DNA of 5,881 nt, taken from an uncultured Rhizobiaceae group bacterium (GTDB lineage: Bacteria; Pseudomonadota; Alphaproteobacteria; Rhizobiales; Rhizobiaceae). The notes under the pieces were generated by a model, which saw only the letters and a program-made list of their open reading frames with translations, was not told the DNA's origin and did not search any database. Shown here piece by piece: positions 1 through 5,881 of this stretch; within the stretch, counting starts at the first letter, position 1; each line of letters starts with the position of its first letter. The translations under genes were made by a program, and so were the position numbers. The stretch is from assembly GCA_938009335.1 (NCBI GenBank), contig CALLHT010000103.1, forward strand, positions 1 to 5,881, written 5' to 3'.

Positions 1-1611
1 CTCACCATCGCCACGCTTCACCTTGCATTGCCAGATCTCGCCATGGCGACGAATTCGAGTTTCAAACTGCTGATCGCCAAGCGCGAGTTTCTGTGTCCAA
101 ACCGGCGCTTCCCAGATTGAGAAACCGGACAGTTCTTGAAATGGATCGGAACCTTCGTATTCCAATTCTCTGCCCATGGCATTGGGGTGATAGGGCATAT
201 CCAATGCGTGTTTTGAAGCCAAGGCAACTACTTCATCGGACACAGGAACGGGTTGCGTTAGGGCATCATAATCGCGCTCGATTAATCCGGTATCAACATC
301 ACCCTTGCCAAAACCTTCGTGGTTGCAGAGCGCCCGCAAAAAAGCGGCATTGGTGACTGTCCCAGCGATACGAGTTTCGCCAAGTGCATCCTCCAACTCG
401 GACAGTGCTTCTTCCCGCGTTTCTGAATGAGTAATCACTTTCGCAATCATTGGATCGTAAAACGGCGTGATCGTATCGCCTTCCACCACGCCGGAATCGT
501 TACGCGCCAGATCAGAGAATTCGAGATACTCGAGCGTTCCCGTGGCAGGCAGGAAGCCTTTCGGAACATCCTCTGCATAAAGCCGTGCTTCAAACGCATG
601 GCCATGGATTGCAAGCTCATCCTGAAACTTGGGCAGATATTCATCGTCAGCGACGCGCAATTGCCATTCAACCAGATCAACATCCGTAATTGCTTCGGTG
701 ACCGGATGCTCAACCTGCAAGCGTGTGTTCATCTCCATGAACCAGAAACCATCGGCCTTCAGACCATCGGAACTGTCAACAATGAACTCAATTGTTCCGG
801 CACCGGAATAGTTGATCGCCTGCGCAGCCTTCACCGCAGCCTCGCCCATTGCAGAACGCATTTCCTGCGTCATGCCTGGCGCGGGGGCTTCCTCGATGAC
901 CTTCTGATGACGGCGCTGTAACGAGCAATCCCGCTCAAATAAATGGACCACATTGCCATGATTATCTCCAAAGACCTGTATCTCGATGTGGCGTGGCGCA
1001 GTGATGTACTTTTCAATCAAGACACGACCATCGCCAAAACTGGCCTCACCCTCGCGGACCGCACCTTCCAGATGCATGGCGAAGTCTTTCGGGTCATCCA
1101 CTTTACGCATGCCTTTGCCACCACCACCGGCACGGGCCTTGATGAGAACCGGATAGCCAATCTTCTCCGCTTCTGCTGCTAAAAATTCTGCGTCCTGATT
1201 TTCGCCGTGATAACCCGGAACAACTGGAACACCAGCCTCTTCCATCAACTTCTTGGCAGCATCCTTCAAGCCCATGGCGCGAATGGCATCAGCGGACGGA
1301 CCGACAAAGGTTAGCCCTGCTTTCTCGACGGCTTCTACAAAATCAGGGTTCTCAGACAAAAACCCATAGCCCGGATGAATTGCATCCGCGCCTTTATCGA
1401 GGGCTGCTTGAATAATTGCATCGCTACGCAAATAACTTTCAGCCACTGGTGCGGGGCCAATATGCACCGCCTCATCAGCCAATAGACGATGTTGCGCAGT
1501 GGCATCTGCGTCTGAATAAACAGCAACAGTTTTCACGCCCATCTGGAGGGCCGTTTGCATAATCCGGCAAGCGATCTCGCCGCGGTTTGCGATCAGAAGT
1601 TTCTTTGGCAT
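1..1611 (-). CDS. mccA: Methylcrotonoyl-CoA carboxylase, biotin-carboxylase/biotin-carrier (alpha) subunit, 3' end cut off by the window
   Basis: This subunit carboxylates its own biotin with ATP and bicarbonate and hands the carboxyl group to the beta subunit. I translated it directly: from ATG 1611 there are 537 sense codons without a stop to base 1, so the C-terminus lies outside. The start MPKKLLIANRGEIACRI is the usual N-terminus of biotin carboxylases. Seen are HPGYGFLSEN (79-88), lysine 158 and the glycine loop AGGGGKG (161-167) of the ATP-grasp fold, H208 and E210, ERDCSLQRRHQK (226-237), E275, the metal and catalytic cluster EMNTRLQVEHP (293-303) and R343 in FEARLYAED. All residues expected from the E. 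coli enzyme are present. Residues from about 450 on belong to the linker (BT) domain; the carrier domain with its AMKM-type biotinylation site is expected in roughly the next 120-130 codons. GAAAGG (1619-1624) at good spacing and the TAATG overlap fix the start. Confidence 0.96.
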   Translation of the reverse strand, partial: MPKKLLIANRGEIACRIMQTALQMGVKTVAVYSDADATAQHRLLADEAVHIGPAPVAESYLRSDAIIQAALDKGADAIHPGYGFLSENPDFVEAVEKAGLTFVGPSADAIRAMGLKDAAKKLMEEAGVPVVPGYHGENQDAEFLAAEAEKIGYPVLIKARAGGGGKGMRKVDDPKDFAMHLEGAVREGEASFGDGRVLIEKYITAPRHIEIQVFGDNHGNVVHLFERDCSLQRRHQKVIEEAPAPGMTQEMRSAMGEAAVKAAQAINYSGAGTIEFIVDSSDGLKADGFWFMEMNTRLQVEHPVTEAITDVDLVEWQLRVADDEYLPKFQDELAIHGHAFEARLYAEDVPKGFLPATGTLEYLEFSDLARNDSGVVEGDTITPFYDPMIAKVITHSETREEALSELEDALGETRIAGTVTNAAFLRALCNHEGFGKGDVDTGLIERDYDALTQPVPVSDEVVALASKHALDMPYHPNAMGRELEYEGSDPFQELSGFSIWEAPVWTQKLALGDQQFETRIRRHGEIWQCKVKRGDGE

Positions 1612-2159
1612 TACTCTACCTTTCGGCCCGGCAGGCCTACCATCAGTCTTTTTCCATGAATTTCTGTGTCGATTGGCTGACCCGGTTTAGGAAAGAGAAC
1701 CAACCCATCATGCCCGGCAAATTTGGCTAAGGTCGCATAGACCTGCATGTAAATCGCATCCGCACTCTTACCTCGCAGATGGATGGTTCCCATCTCATTC
1801 GCCCAGTCAATTGACTGCATTTCAATATCAATATTTTTGGAATTCTCTATCAGCTCTACCAGTGCATCTTCAATGGCGTTGAGCGCATCGCGATTGCCCT
1901 CGATCAATGGCACATCAATCAAGAGATGCTCTTTTTCACGCGCCGCTTCAAACGCACGCCGGTCGGTATATTTCCAAGCCACAACACCGCGAAACAGTTG
2001 AAATACACCATAAGCTGCAAGTGCGCAAACAACGGTCTTCCCGGTTGTGCCCAACTCATATCTCAATCCATGCCAAGCAACATAGGTGAAGCCCAGCACA
2101 ATGCCACCGAGCAACATGCGCTCACCGCCGGGGGTATTTGAGATTTGGTCATCGTTCAT
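1611..2159 (-). CDS. Unrecognised small protein with two N-terminal membrane segments and a soluble C-terminal domain
   Basis: I do not recognise a family. The chosen start (ATG 2159) gives 182 residues and lies 4 bases after the exporter stop, with GAGGT at 2171-2175 as a somewhat distant ribosome binding site. The frame stays open upstream to an ATG at 2303, but that would overlap the exporter gene by about 140 bases and adds a sequence with no membrane-protein or domain character, so it is rejected. Residues 15-29 (MLLGGIVLGFTYVAW) and about 42-62 (TVVCALAAYGVFQLF and on) are hydrophobic and look like a membrane hairpin. Residues 63-85 are charged. Residues 86-182 look like a mixed alpha/beta domain, with a helix around 91-107, strands around 109-116 and 123-129, and a helix around 132-147. 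There are no recognisable catalytic motifs and a single cysteine (45). The stop TAA overlaps the ATG of the alpha-subunit gene (TAATG). Cytoplasmic placement of the C-terminal domain is only a guess. Confidence 0.82.
   Translation of the reverse strand: MNDDQISNTPGGERMLLGGIVLGFTYVAWHGLRYELGTTGKTVVCALAAYGVFQLFRGVVAWKYTDRRAFEAAREKEHLLIDVPLIEGNRDALNAIEDALVELIENSKNIDIEMQSIDWANEMGTIHLRGKSADAIYMQVYATLAKFAGHDGLVLFPKPGQPIDTEIHGKRLMVGLPGRKVE
1619..1624 (-). promoter_or_regulatory. Ribosome binding site of mccA
   Basis: GAAAGG reads on the minus strand 7 bases before ATG 1611, inside the last codons of the upstream gene. Together with the TAATG stop/start overlap it identifies the start and suggests that translation of the alpha subunit is coupled to that of the unknown membrane protein. 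Confidence 0.6.
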
Positions 2160-2163
2160 GGTT

Positions 2164-2784
2164 TTAGGAAACCTCGAGTTTAGACGTGAACAATCGAATA
2201 CTTGCTGCACCAAACAGCAGTCCGAAAGCGATTTCAAACCAGCGCTTGGCGCGTTTGTAGAAAGACGAAACCTGGCGATTGGAAAAGATAAAGCCATATC
2301 CAAGAAAGACCGCGGCAGATGTACAAATCAGAACGAGAAATAAATTTCCAACTGCCATGTATCCAGCATTCGCAGGTAACGCGATTGCATAAATCGATCC
2401 CCAACCCAAAACTGCTTTTGGGTTCGTTAAATGGAGCAACATCCCTTTAAAAAACAACCTGCTCTTTGGTGCTGAAACCCTGTCGCTTGGCTCAGCAAAA
2501 AATGCGCTTCGCAGCGACTTAATGGCGAGATATAGAAGATAAGAAGCGCCCACGTAGCGAACGGTTTCAAATAACCAGATATTCGTCACCATGAGTGAAC
2601 TGATCCCCAGTGCAGCTGCAATTCCCCAACAAGCAGATCCAGCAATAATACCTAATGATATCAAAACACCAGATCGCCTACCTTGCTCCATTGCCGTTGC
2701 CGAAATAGCCAAGGTCGCCGGGCCCGGACTACCAGCACCCACGATCCAAGCCAAGATGATTATCCAAAGATTTTCAATCATCAT
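2164..2784 (-). CDS. LysE/RhtB-family amino-acid exporter-like membrane protein
   Basis: LysE/RhtB proteins are inner-membrane exporters of amino acids and related small solutes. The protein is 206 residues, typical for the family, and strongly hydrophobic with about six predicted membrane helices. The N-terminal signature AGSPGPATLAISATAMEQG (residues 17-35) and the following SGVLISLGIIAG are classic, as are LFFKGMLLHLTNPKAVLGWG (110-129) and the last helix WFEIAFGLLFGAASIRLF (182-199). Three start codons follow each other in frame: GTG 2787, ATG 2784 and ATG 2781. I chose ATG 2784, which shares one base with the carboxyltransferase stop (TGATG); ATG 2781 has the better distance from the AGGA at 2789-2792. 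The transported solute is unknown. The setting suggests leucine, a branched-chain keto or hydroxy acid, or another overflow product, but that is inference. It is unusual for such a gene to sit between the two carboxylase subunits. Confidence 0.9.
   Translation of the reverse strand: MMIENLWIIILAWIVGAGSPGPATLAISATAMEQGRRSGVLISLGIIAGSACWGIAAALGISSLMVTNIWLFETVRYVGASYLLYLAIKSLRSAFFAEPSDRVSAPKSRLFFKGMLLHLTNPKAVLGWGSIYAIALPANAGYMAVGNLFLVLICTSAAVFLGYGFIFSNRQVSSFYKRAKRWFEIAFGLLFGAASIRLFTSKLEVS
2171..2175 (-). promoter_or_regulatory. Probable ribosome binding site of the unknown membrane protein
   Basis: GAGGT lies in the final codons of the exporter gene, 11 bases before ATG 2159. The distance is on the long side, so initiation may depend mainly on ribosomes finishing the exporter gene 4 bases upstream. 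Confidence 0.4.
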
Positions 2785-4391
2785 CACATCCTGAATACGC
2801 CAAATTTCGTTTCTTCAATCTCTGCATTCAAAGACGCTGAAAGAGACAGTGCTAAAACCGAGCGCGTTTTTCGTGGGTCGATAATGCCATCATCCCAAAG
2901 GCGGGCGGAAGCGTAAAGCGGGTGCGATTGTTCTTCAAACATATCAAGCGTTGGTTGTTTGAAAGCCGCTTCTTCTTCCGCTGACCAAGCGCCACCAGCA
3001 CGTTCAATGCCTGCACGTTTCACTTGAGCCAGAACACCTGCTGCTTGTTCGCCGCCCATCACGGAAATGCGCGAATTCGGCCACGTCCACATAAACCGCG
3101 GTGAATATGCCCTGCCCGCCATGCCATAGTTCCCCGCACCGAACGACCCGCCGATCAGCATCGTGATTTTGGGAACCTTGGTGGTGGAAACAGCCGTCAC
3201 CAGTTTCGCACCATCTTTGGCGATGCCACCTGCTTCATATTTCTGTCCCACCATAAAACCGGTGATGTTCTGAAGGAAAACGAGCGGGATTTTGCGTTGC
3301 GAGCAAAGCTCTACAAAATGCGCGCCCTTTAACGAGCTTTCGGAGAACAGCACACCGTTGTTTGCGATAATGCCAACGGGCATGCCCATCACATGCGCAA
3401 ACCCGCAAATAAGCGTCGTGCCGTATCGCGGTTTGAACTCATTAAACCGTGAACCATCCACCACACGCGCGATCACTTCACGCACATCGTATGGCGTTTT
3501 CAAGTCAGCGGGAACAACGCCCAGAATTTCGTCCGGGTCATAGGCCGGGTCTTCGGGCGACTGCAGTTTCAATTGTTGAGGTTTGATACGATTGAGATGT
3601 TTGAGGGACTGCCGCGCCAGTGCGAGTGCATGCATGTCGTCCTCAGCGAGCATATCCGCAACGCCAGAAACAGATGTATGCATCGCGCCGCCGCCCAACT
3701 CTTCTGCGCTTACTTCCTCGCCGGTCGCTGCCTTCACTAATGGCGGGCCTGCCAAAAAAATCGTGCCTTGCTCTTTAACGATGATCGACACATCGGACAT
3801 CGCAGGAAGATACGCGCCACCTGCGGTACACGACCCCATGACGACAGAAATCTGCGGAATGTTTCGTGCAGACAAATTCGCCTGATAGTAGAAAATCCGG
3901 CCGAAATGCTCGCGGTCTGCAAAGCCTTCTGCCTGTTGGGGCAGGTTAGCTCCGCCGCTATCCACGAGCGTGATGCAGGGCAAATGATTGAAATCAGCAA
4001 TCTCTAATGCTCGTAGATGCTTTTTCACAGTCATCGGGTAGTACGTGCCGCCCTTGACGGTCGCATCGTTGCAGATGACCATGACTTCCTGCCCATGGAC
4101 TTGACCAATGCCAGCAATCAGACTTGCGCACGGGCTGTCGCCACCAAACATCTCGTGTGCCGCCGTGGCACCAATCTCGAGAAACGGGGAACCGGGATCA
4201 AGCAGGTTAGAGACACGGTCACGTGGTAATAATTTCCCGCGTGAAACATGCCGCGCTTTGGATTTTTCACTGCCACCTTCTGCCGCCAGCTTCACGGCCT
4301 CTTTGACGACCGAAAGCTGGTCAAGATTAGCCGCCCGATTGGCTGCATATTGTGCAGAAGATGGTGAGATTTTCGACTGGATTTTTGTCAT
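2784..4391 (-). CDS. mccB: Methylcrotonoyl-CoA carboxylase, carboxyltransferase (beta) subunit
   Basis: This subunit moves the carboxyl group from carboxybiotin to the gamma carbon of 3-methylcrotonyl-CoA, the biotin-dependent step of leucine breakdown; it acts with the alpha subunit encoded at 1-1611. The protein is 535 residues, the normal length for the family, and consists of two crotonase-fold halves (about 30-280 and 285-530). Hallmarks are KGGTYYPMTVKKHLRALEIA (113-132), LVDSGGANLP (142-151), the oxyanion-hole segment GSCTAGGAYLPAMSD (186-200), NNGVLFSESSLKGAHFVELC (344-363) and, in the second half, GSFGAGNYGMAGRAYSPRF (415-433) followed by MGGEQAAGVL (445-454). The GSFGAGNYGM form points to methylcrotonoyl-CoA rather than propionyl-CoA carboxylase; the related geranyl-CoA carboxylase is the main alternative. 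The ATG overlaps the preceding stop as ATGA, and a weak GGAAA (4396-4400) lies just upstream. The gene ends in TGA, overlapped by the start codons of the exporter gene. Confidence 0.95.
   Translation of the reverse strand: MTKIQSKISPSSAQYAANRAANLDQLSVVKEAVKLAAEGGSEKSKARHVSRGKLLPRDRVSNLLDPGSPFLEIGATAAHEMFGGDSPCASLIAGIGQVHGQEVMVICNDATVKGGTYYPMTVKKHLRALEIADFNHLPCITLVDSGGANLPQQAEGFADREHFGRIFYYQANLSARNIPQISVVMGSCTAGGAYLPAMSDVSIIVKEQGTIFLAGPPLVKAATGEEVSAEELGGGAMHTSVSGVADMLAEDDMHALALARQSLKHLNRIKPQQLKLQSPEDPAYDPDEILGVVPADLKTPYDVREVIARVVDGSRFNEFKPRYGTTLICGFAHVMGMPVGIIANNGVLFSESSLKGAHFVELCSQRKIPLVFLQNITGFMVGQKYEAGGIAKDGAKLVTAVSTTKVPKITMLIGGSFGAGNYGMAGRAYSPRFMWTWPNSRISVMGGEQAAGVLAQVKRAGIERAGGAWSAEEEAAFKQPTLDMFEEQSHPLYASARLWDDGIIDPRKTRSVLALSLSASLNAEIEETKFGVFRM
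2789..2792 (-). promoter_or_regulatory. Ribosome binding site of the LysE-family gene
   Basis: AGGA lies inside the last codons of the carboxyltransferase gene. It is 1 base before GTG 2787, 4 bases before ATG 2784 and 7 bases before ATG 2781. The spacing argues against the GTG and leaves either ATG possible, with 2781 best placed. Confidence 0.45.
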
Positions 4392-5881
4392 AACGTTTCC
4401 AATTCACGTTTAGCCCGTGCCTTAAGCTCTTTACGAATTATCTTACCGGTAATCGTCATCGGCAGTTCACCCACAAACTCAATTTCACGGGGGTATTCAT
4501 AGGCGGCAAGGCGGGTCTTGACGAATGCTTGTAGATCTGAGGAAAGTTGCTCGCTTGCGGCAATGCCTTCCCGCAGTAACACATAGGCTTTTACAATTTC
4601 CGTGCGTTGAGGGTCTGGCTTTCCGATGACGCCAACCGAGGCGACGGCCTCATGCTTCATAAGGCAATCTTCAATCTCGGCAGGACCAATGCGATACCCG
4701 GCTGATGTGATCACATCATCATCGCGACCTACAAAACGGATAAATTCTTCTTCCTTGATGCCCCGGTCTCCGGTTAACATCCACTCACCGCGAAACTTCT
4801 CCTTTGTAGCCTGCGGATTGTTCCAGTATTCCAGCATCATAGAGCCAGAACCGCGTTTGACGGCAATATCGCCTTCTTCCAATGTGCGGTTACCATCCGC
4901 ATCAATCACATCCACATCGTGGCCGGGAACCGGCTTGCCCATGCATCCTGGACGCGGATCAAACAAAACACCGCAATTAGCAACGATCAAATTACATTCG
5001 GTCTGACCAAAGCCTTCATTGACGGTTAGGCCGAGTGCCTCTTTGCCCCAGTCGAGCATTTCAGCACCCAGCGGTTCACCACCGCAAAAGACTGAACGCA
5101 AGCCTTTGATTCCAGCACCTTCCGCTTTGAGCATGCGCAGCGCAGTGGGGGGAAAGAAGACATTGCGAACACCGGCTTCATCGACAATTTTTTGGCATTC
5201 TGACGCGTTAAACTTTTTCATCCGACAAGCAACAACAGGAACACCAAAATAAAGTCCGGTCATCAAGATGTTCATCAACCCGCCAATCCATGCCCAGTCG
5301 GCTGGCGTCCAGAATACATCGCCTTCTTGCGGCAAGATGTTCTGCAGCATGGAAATGCCCGGCACATGACCACGCAAGACACGATGGCCATGCAGCGCAC
5401 CCTTTGGCGCTCCGGTCGTGCCGGAAGTATAGATAATCAGCCCCGGCGTTTCTGGTGTTGTTTCAGCAATCTCAAATTCTACTGAAGCGTTTTGAAAATC
5501 GACCTGCTCTGGCACCAACACATGTTCAAGCGTTGAAATCTTCTCAAAACTCGGCGCACATTTTTCTGCATGTATTTCATCGGTAATGACTGCCTTCGTG
5601 CCTGAATTGCCGAGACGACTTTCAAGCGCCTCTTCCCCAAATAAGGTAAAGAGCGGGATCGAGATTGCTCCCATTTTCCAGATCGCGATATGCGCAACCG
5701 CCGTCCATAGAGATTGTGGTCTGAACACGCCGACACGATCACCGGGCTCAATGCCAAGTGACCCGAGGTGGTTCGCCAATTGGTTGGAAAGCGCTTTCAG
5801 TTCAGCAAAAGTGATGTCAGTCCGCGTTCCGTCCGTCATGTCGATGATAGCGGTTCTGTCTGGATCTTCATCCGCCCATTT
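4388..5881 (-). CDS. AMP-dependent acyl-CoA synthetase (ANL superfamily), 5' end cut off by the window
   Basis: The enzyme activates a carboxylic acid with ATP to an acyl-adenylate and then transfers the acyl group to CoA in the cytoplasm. The frame is open to the right edge: 14 sense codons (KWADEDPDRTAIID) precede the first in-window ATG at 5839, and they read as normal family sequence, so that ATG is internal and the true start lies outside. The visible part is 497 residues. Numbered from the edge, it shows the phosphate loop SGTTGAPKG (153-161), NEGFGQTE (288-295), TGDRG (370-374), the hinge region GRDDDVITSAGYRIGP (385-400) and the C-terminal TGKIIRKEL with the adenylation lysine at 480, so it looks catalytically complete. 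The style is that of short/medium-chain (acetyl-CoA-synthetase-like, MACS) enzymes. The substrate cannot be read from sequence; isovalerate, 3-methylcrotonate or another short branched acid is inferred from the operon. Its TGA overlaps the ATG of the carboxyltransferase gene (ATGA), implying translational coupling. Confidence 0.93.
   Translation of the reverse strand, partial: KWADEDPDRTAIIDMTDGTRTDITFAELKALSNQLANHLGSLGIEPGDRVGVFRPQSLWTAVAHIAIWKMGAISIPLFTLFGEEALESRLGNSGTKAVITDEIHAEKCAPSFEKISTLEHVLVPEQVDFQNASVEFEIAETTPETPGLIIYTSGTTGAPKGALHGHRVLRGHVPGISMLQNILPQEGDVFWTPADWAWIGGLMNILMTGLYFGVPVVACRMKKFNASECQKIVDEAGVRNVFFPPTALRMLKAEGAGIKGLRSVFCGGEPLGAEMLDWGKEALGLTVNEGFGQTECNLIVANCGVLFDPRPGCMGKPVPGHDVDVIDADGNRTLEEGDIAVKRGSGSMMLEYWNNPQATKEKFRGEWMLTGDRGIKEEEFIRFVGRDDDVITSAGYRIGPAEIEDCLMKHEAVASVGVIGKPDPQRTEIVKAYVLLREGIAASEQLSSDLQAFVKTRLAAYEYPREIEFVGELPMTITGKIIRKELKARAKRELETL

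Noticed and set aside
447..713. Minus-strand open frames at 447-713, 1335-1526 and 18-227
   Set aside because: They are on the same strand as mccA but in a different frame, and the mccA frame is open without interruption from 1611 to 1, so they are shadows.
427..921. A 164-codon plus-strand open frame, the longest on that strand
   Set aside because: It lies wholly antisense to the biotin-carboxylase domain of mccA, whose protein motifs are unmistakable. The translation shows no family features and no ribosome binding site of note.
2160..2303. Upstream extension of the unknown membrane protein to an ATG at 2303
   Set aside because: It would overlap the end of the LysE-family gene by about 140 bases on the same strand, and the extra 48 residues look like an out-of-frame reading of that gene. 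The ATG at 2159 fits the 4-base gap.
2784..4391. Propionyl-CoA or acetyl-CoA carboxylase beta subunit as identity
   Set aside because: The GSFGAGNYGM and KGGTYYPMTVKKHLRALEIA segments are of the methylcrotonoyl-CoA carboxylase type; propionyl-CoA carboxylases carry a GGAYGGAYDVM-type segment at the former position.
4626..5006. A 126-codon plus-strand open frame
   Set aside because: It is antisense to the conserved C-terminal motifs of the acyl-CoA synthetase and has no coding features of its own.
5837..5839. ATG at 5839 as the start of the acyl-CoA synthetase
   Set aside because: The frame continues to the window edge with plausible family sequence (residues reading DPDRTAIID before the methionine), so the methionine is internal and the gene is truncated by the window.

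Overview
The window carries one tightly packed operon read entirely from the minus strand, so the order of transcription runs from high to low coordinates. Five genes fill it. They are an AMP-dependent acyl-CoA synthetase (5' end beyond the right edge), the carboxyltransferase (beta) subunit of a methylcrotonoyl-CoA-type carboxylase, a LysE/RhtB-family membrane exporter, an unrecognised small membrane-anchored protein, and the biotin-carboxylase (alpha) subunit of the same carboxylase (3' end beyond the left edge). The largest apparent gap between genes is 4 bases; the other junctions are stop/start overlaps. There is no room for internal promoters or terminators of ordinary size, and I saw no tRNA, rRNA, CRISPR array, insertion sequence or repeat array.

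The metabolic core is leucine/isovalerate catabolism. The two carboxylase subunits would assemble into the biotin enzyme that turns 3-methylcrotonyl-CoA into 3-methylglutaconyl-CoA. The synthetase at the promoter-proximal side would feed a CoA thioester into the pathway, or activate a pathway product. The usual partners, isovaleryl-CoA dehydrogenase, methylglutaconyl-CoA hydratase and HMG-CoA lyase, are not in the window and would be expected just outside it.

The unusual part is the middle (1611-2784). The two carboxylase genes are separated by a LysE-type transporter and an unknown protein with two predicted membrane segments, both translationally linked to their neighbours. By hand count this insert is lower in G+C (about 48%) than the carboxylase genes on either side (about 55-56% in sampled lines).

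The organism is a bacterium of moderate G+C content. The style of the carboxylase subunits and the compact catabolic operon suggest an alphaproteobacterium, but this is a judgement from sequence feel, not from a search. Nothing here is a clearly new system; the two accessory genes inside the carboxylase operon are the best candidates for something undescribed.
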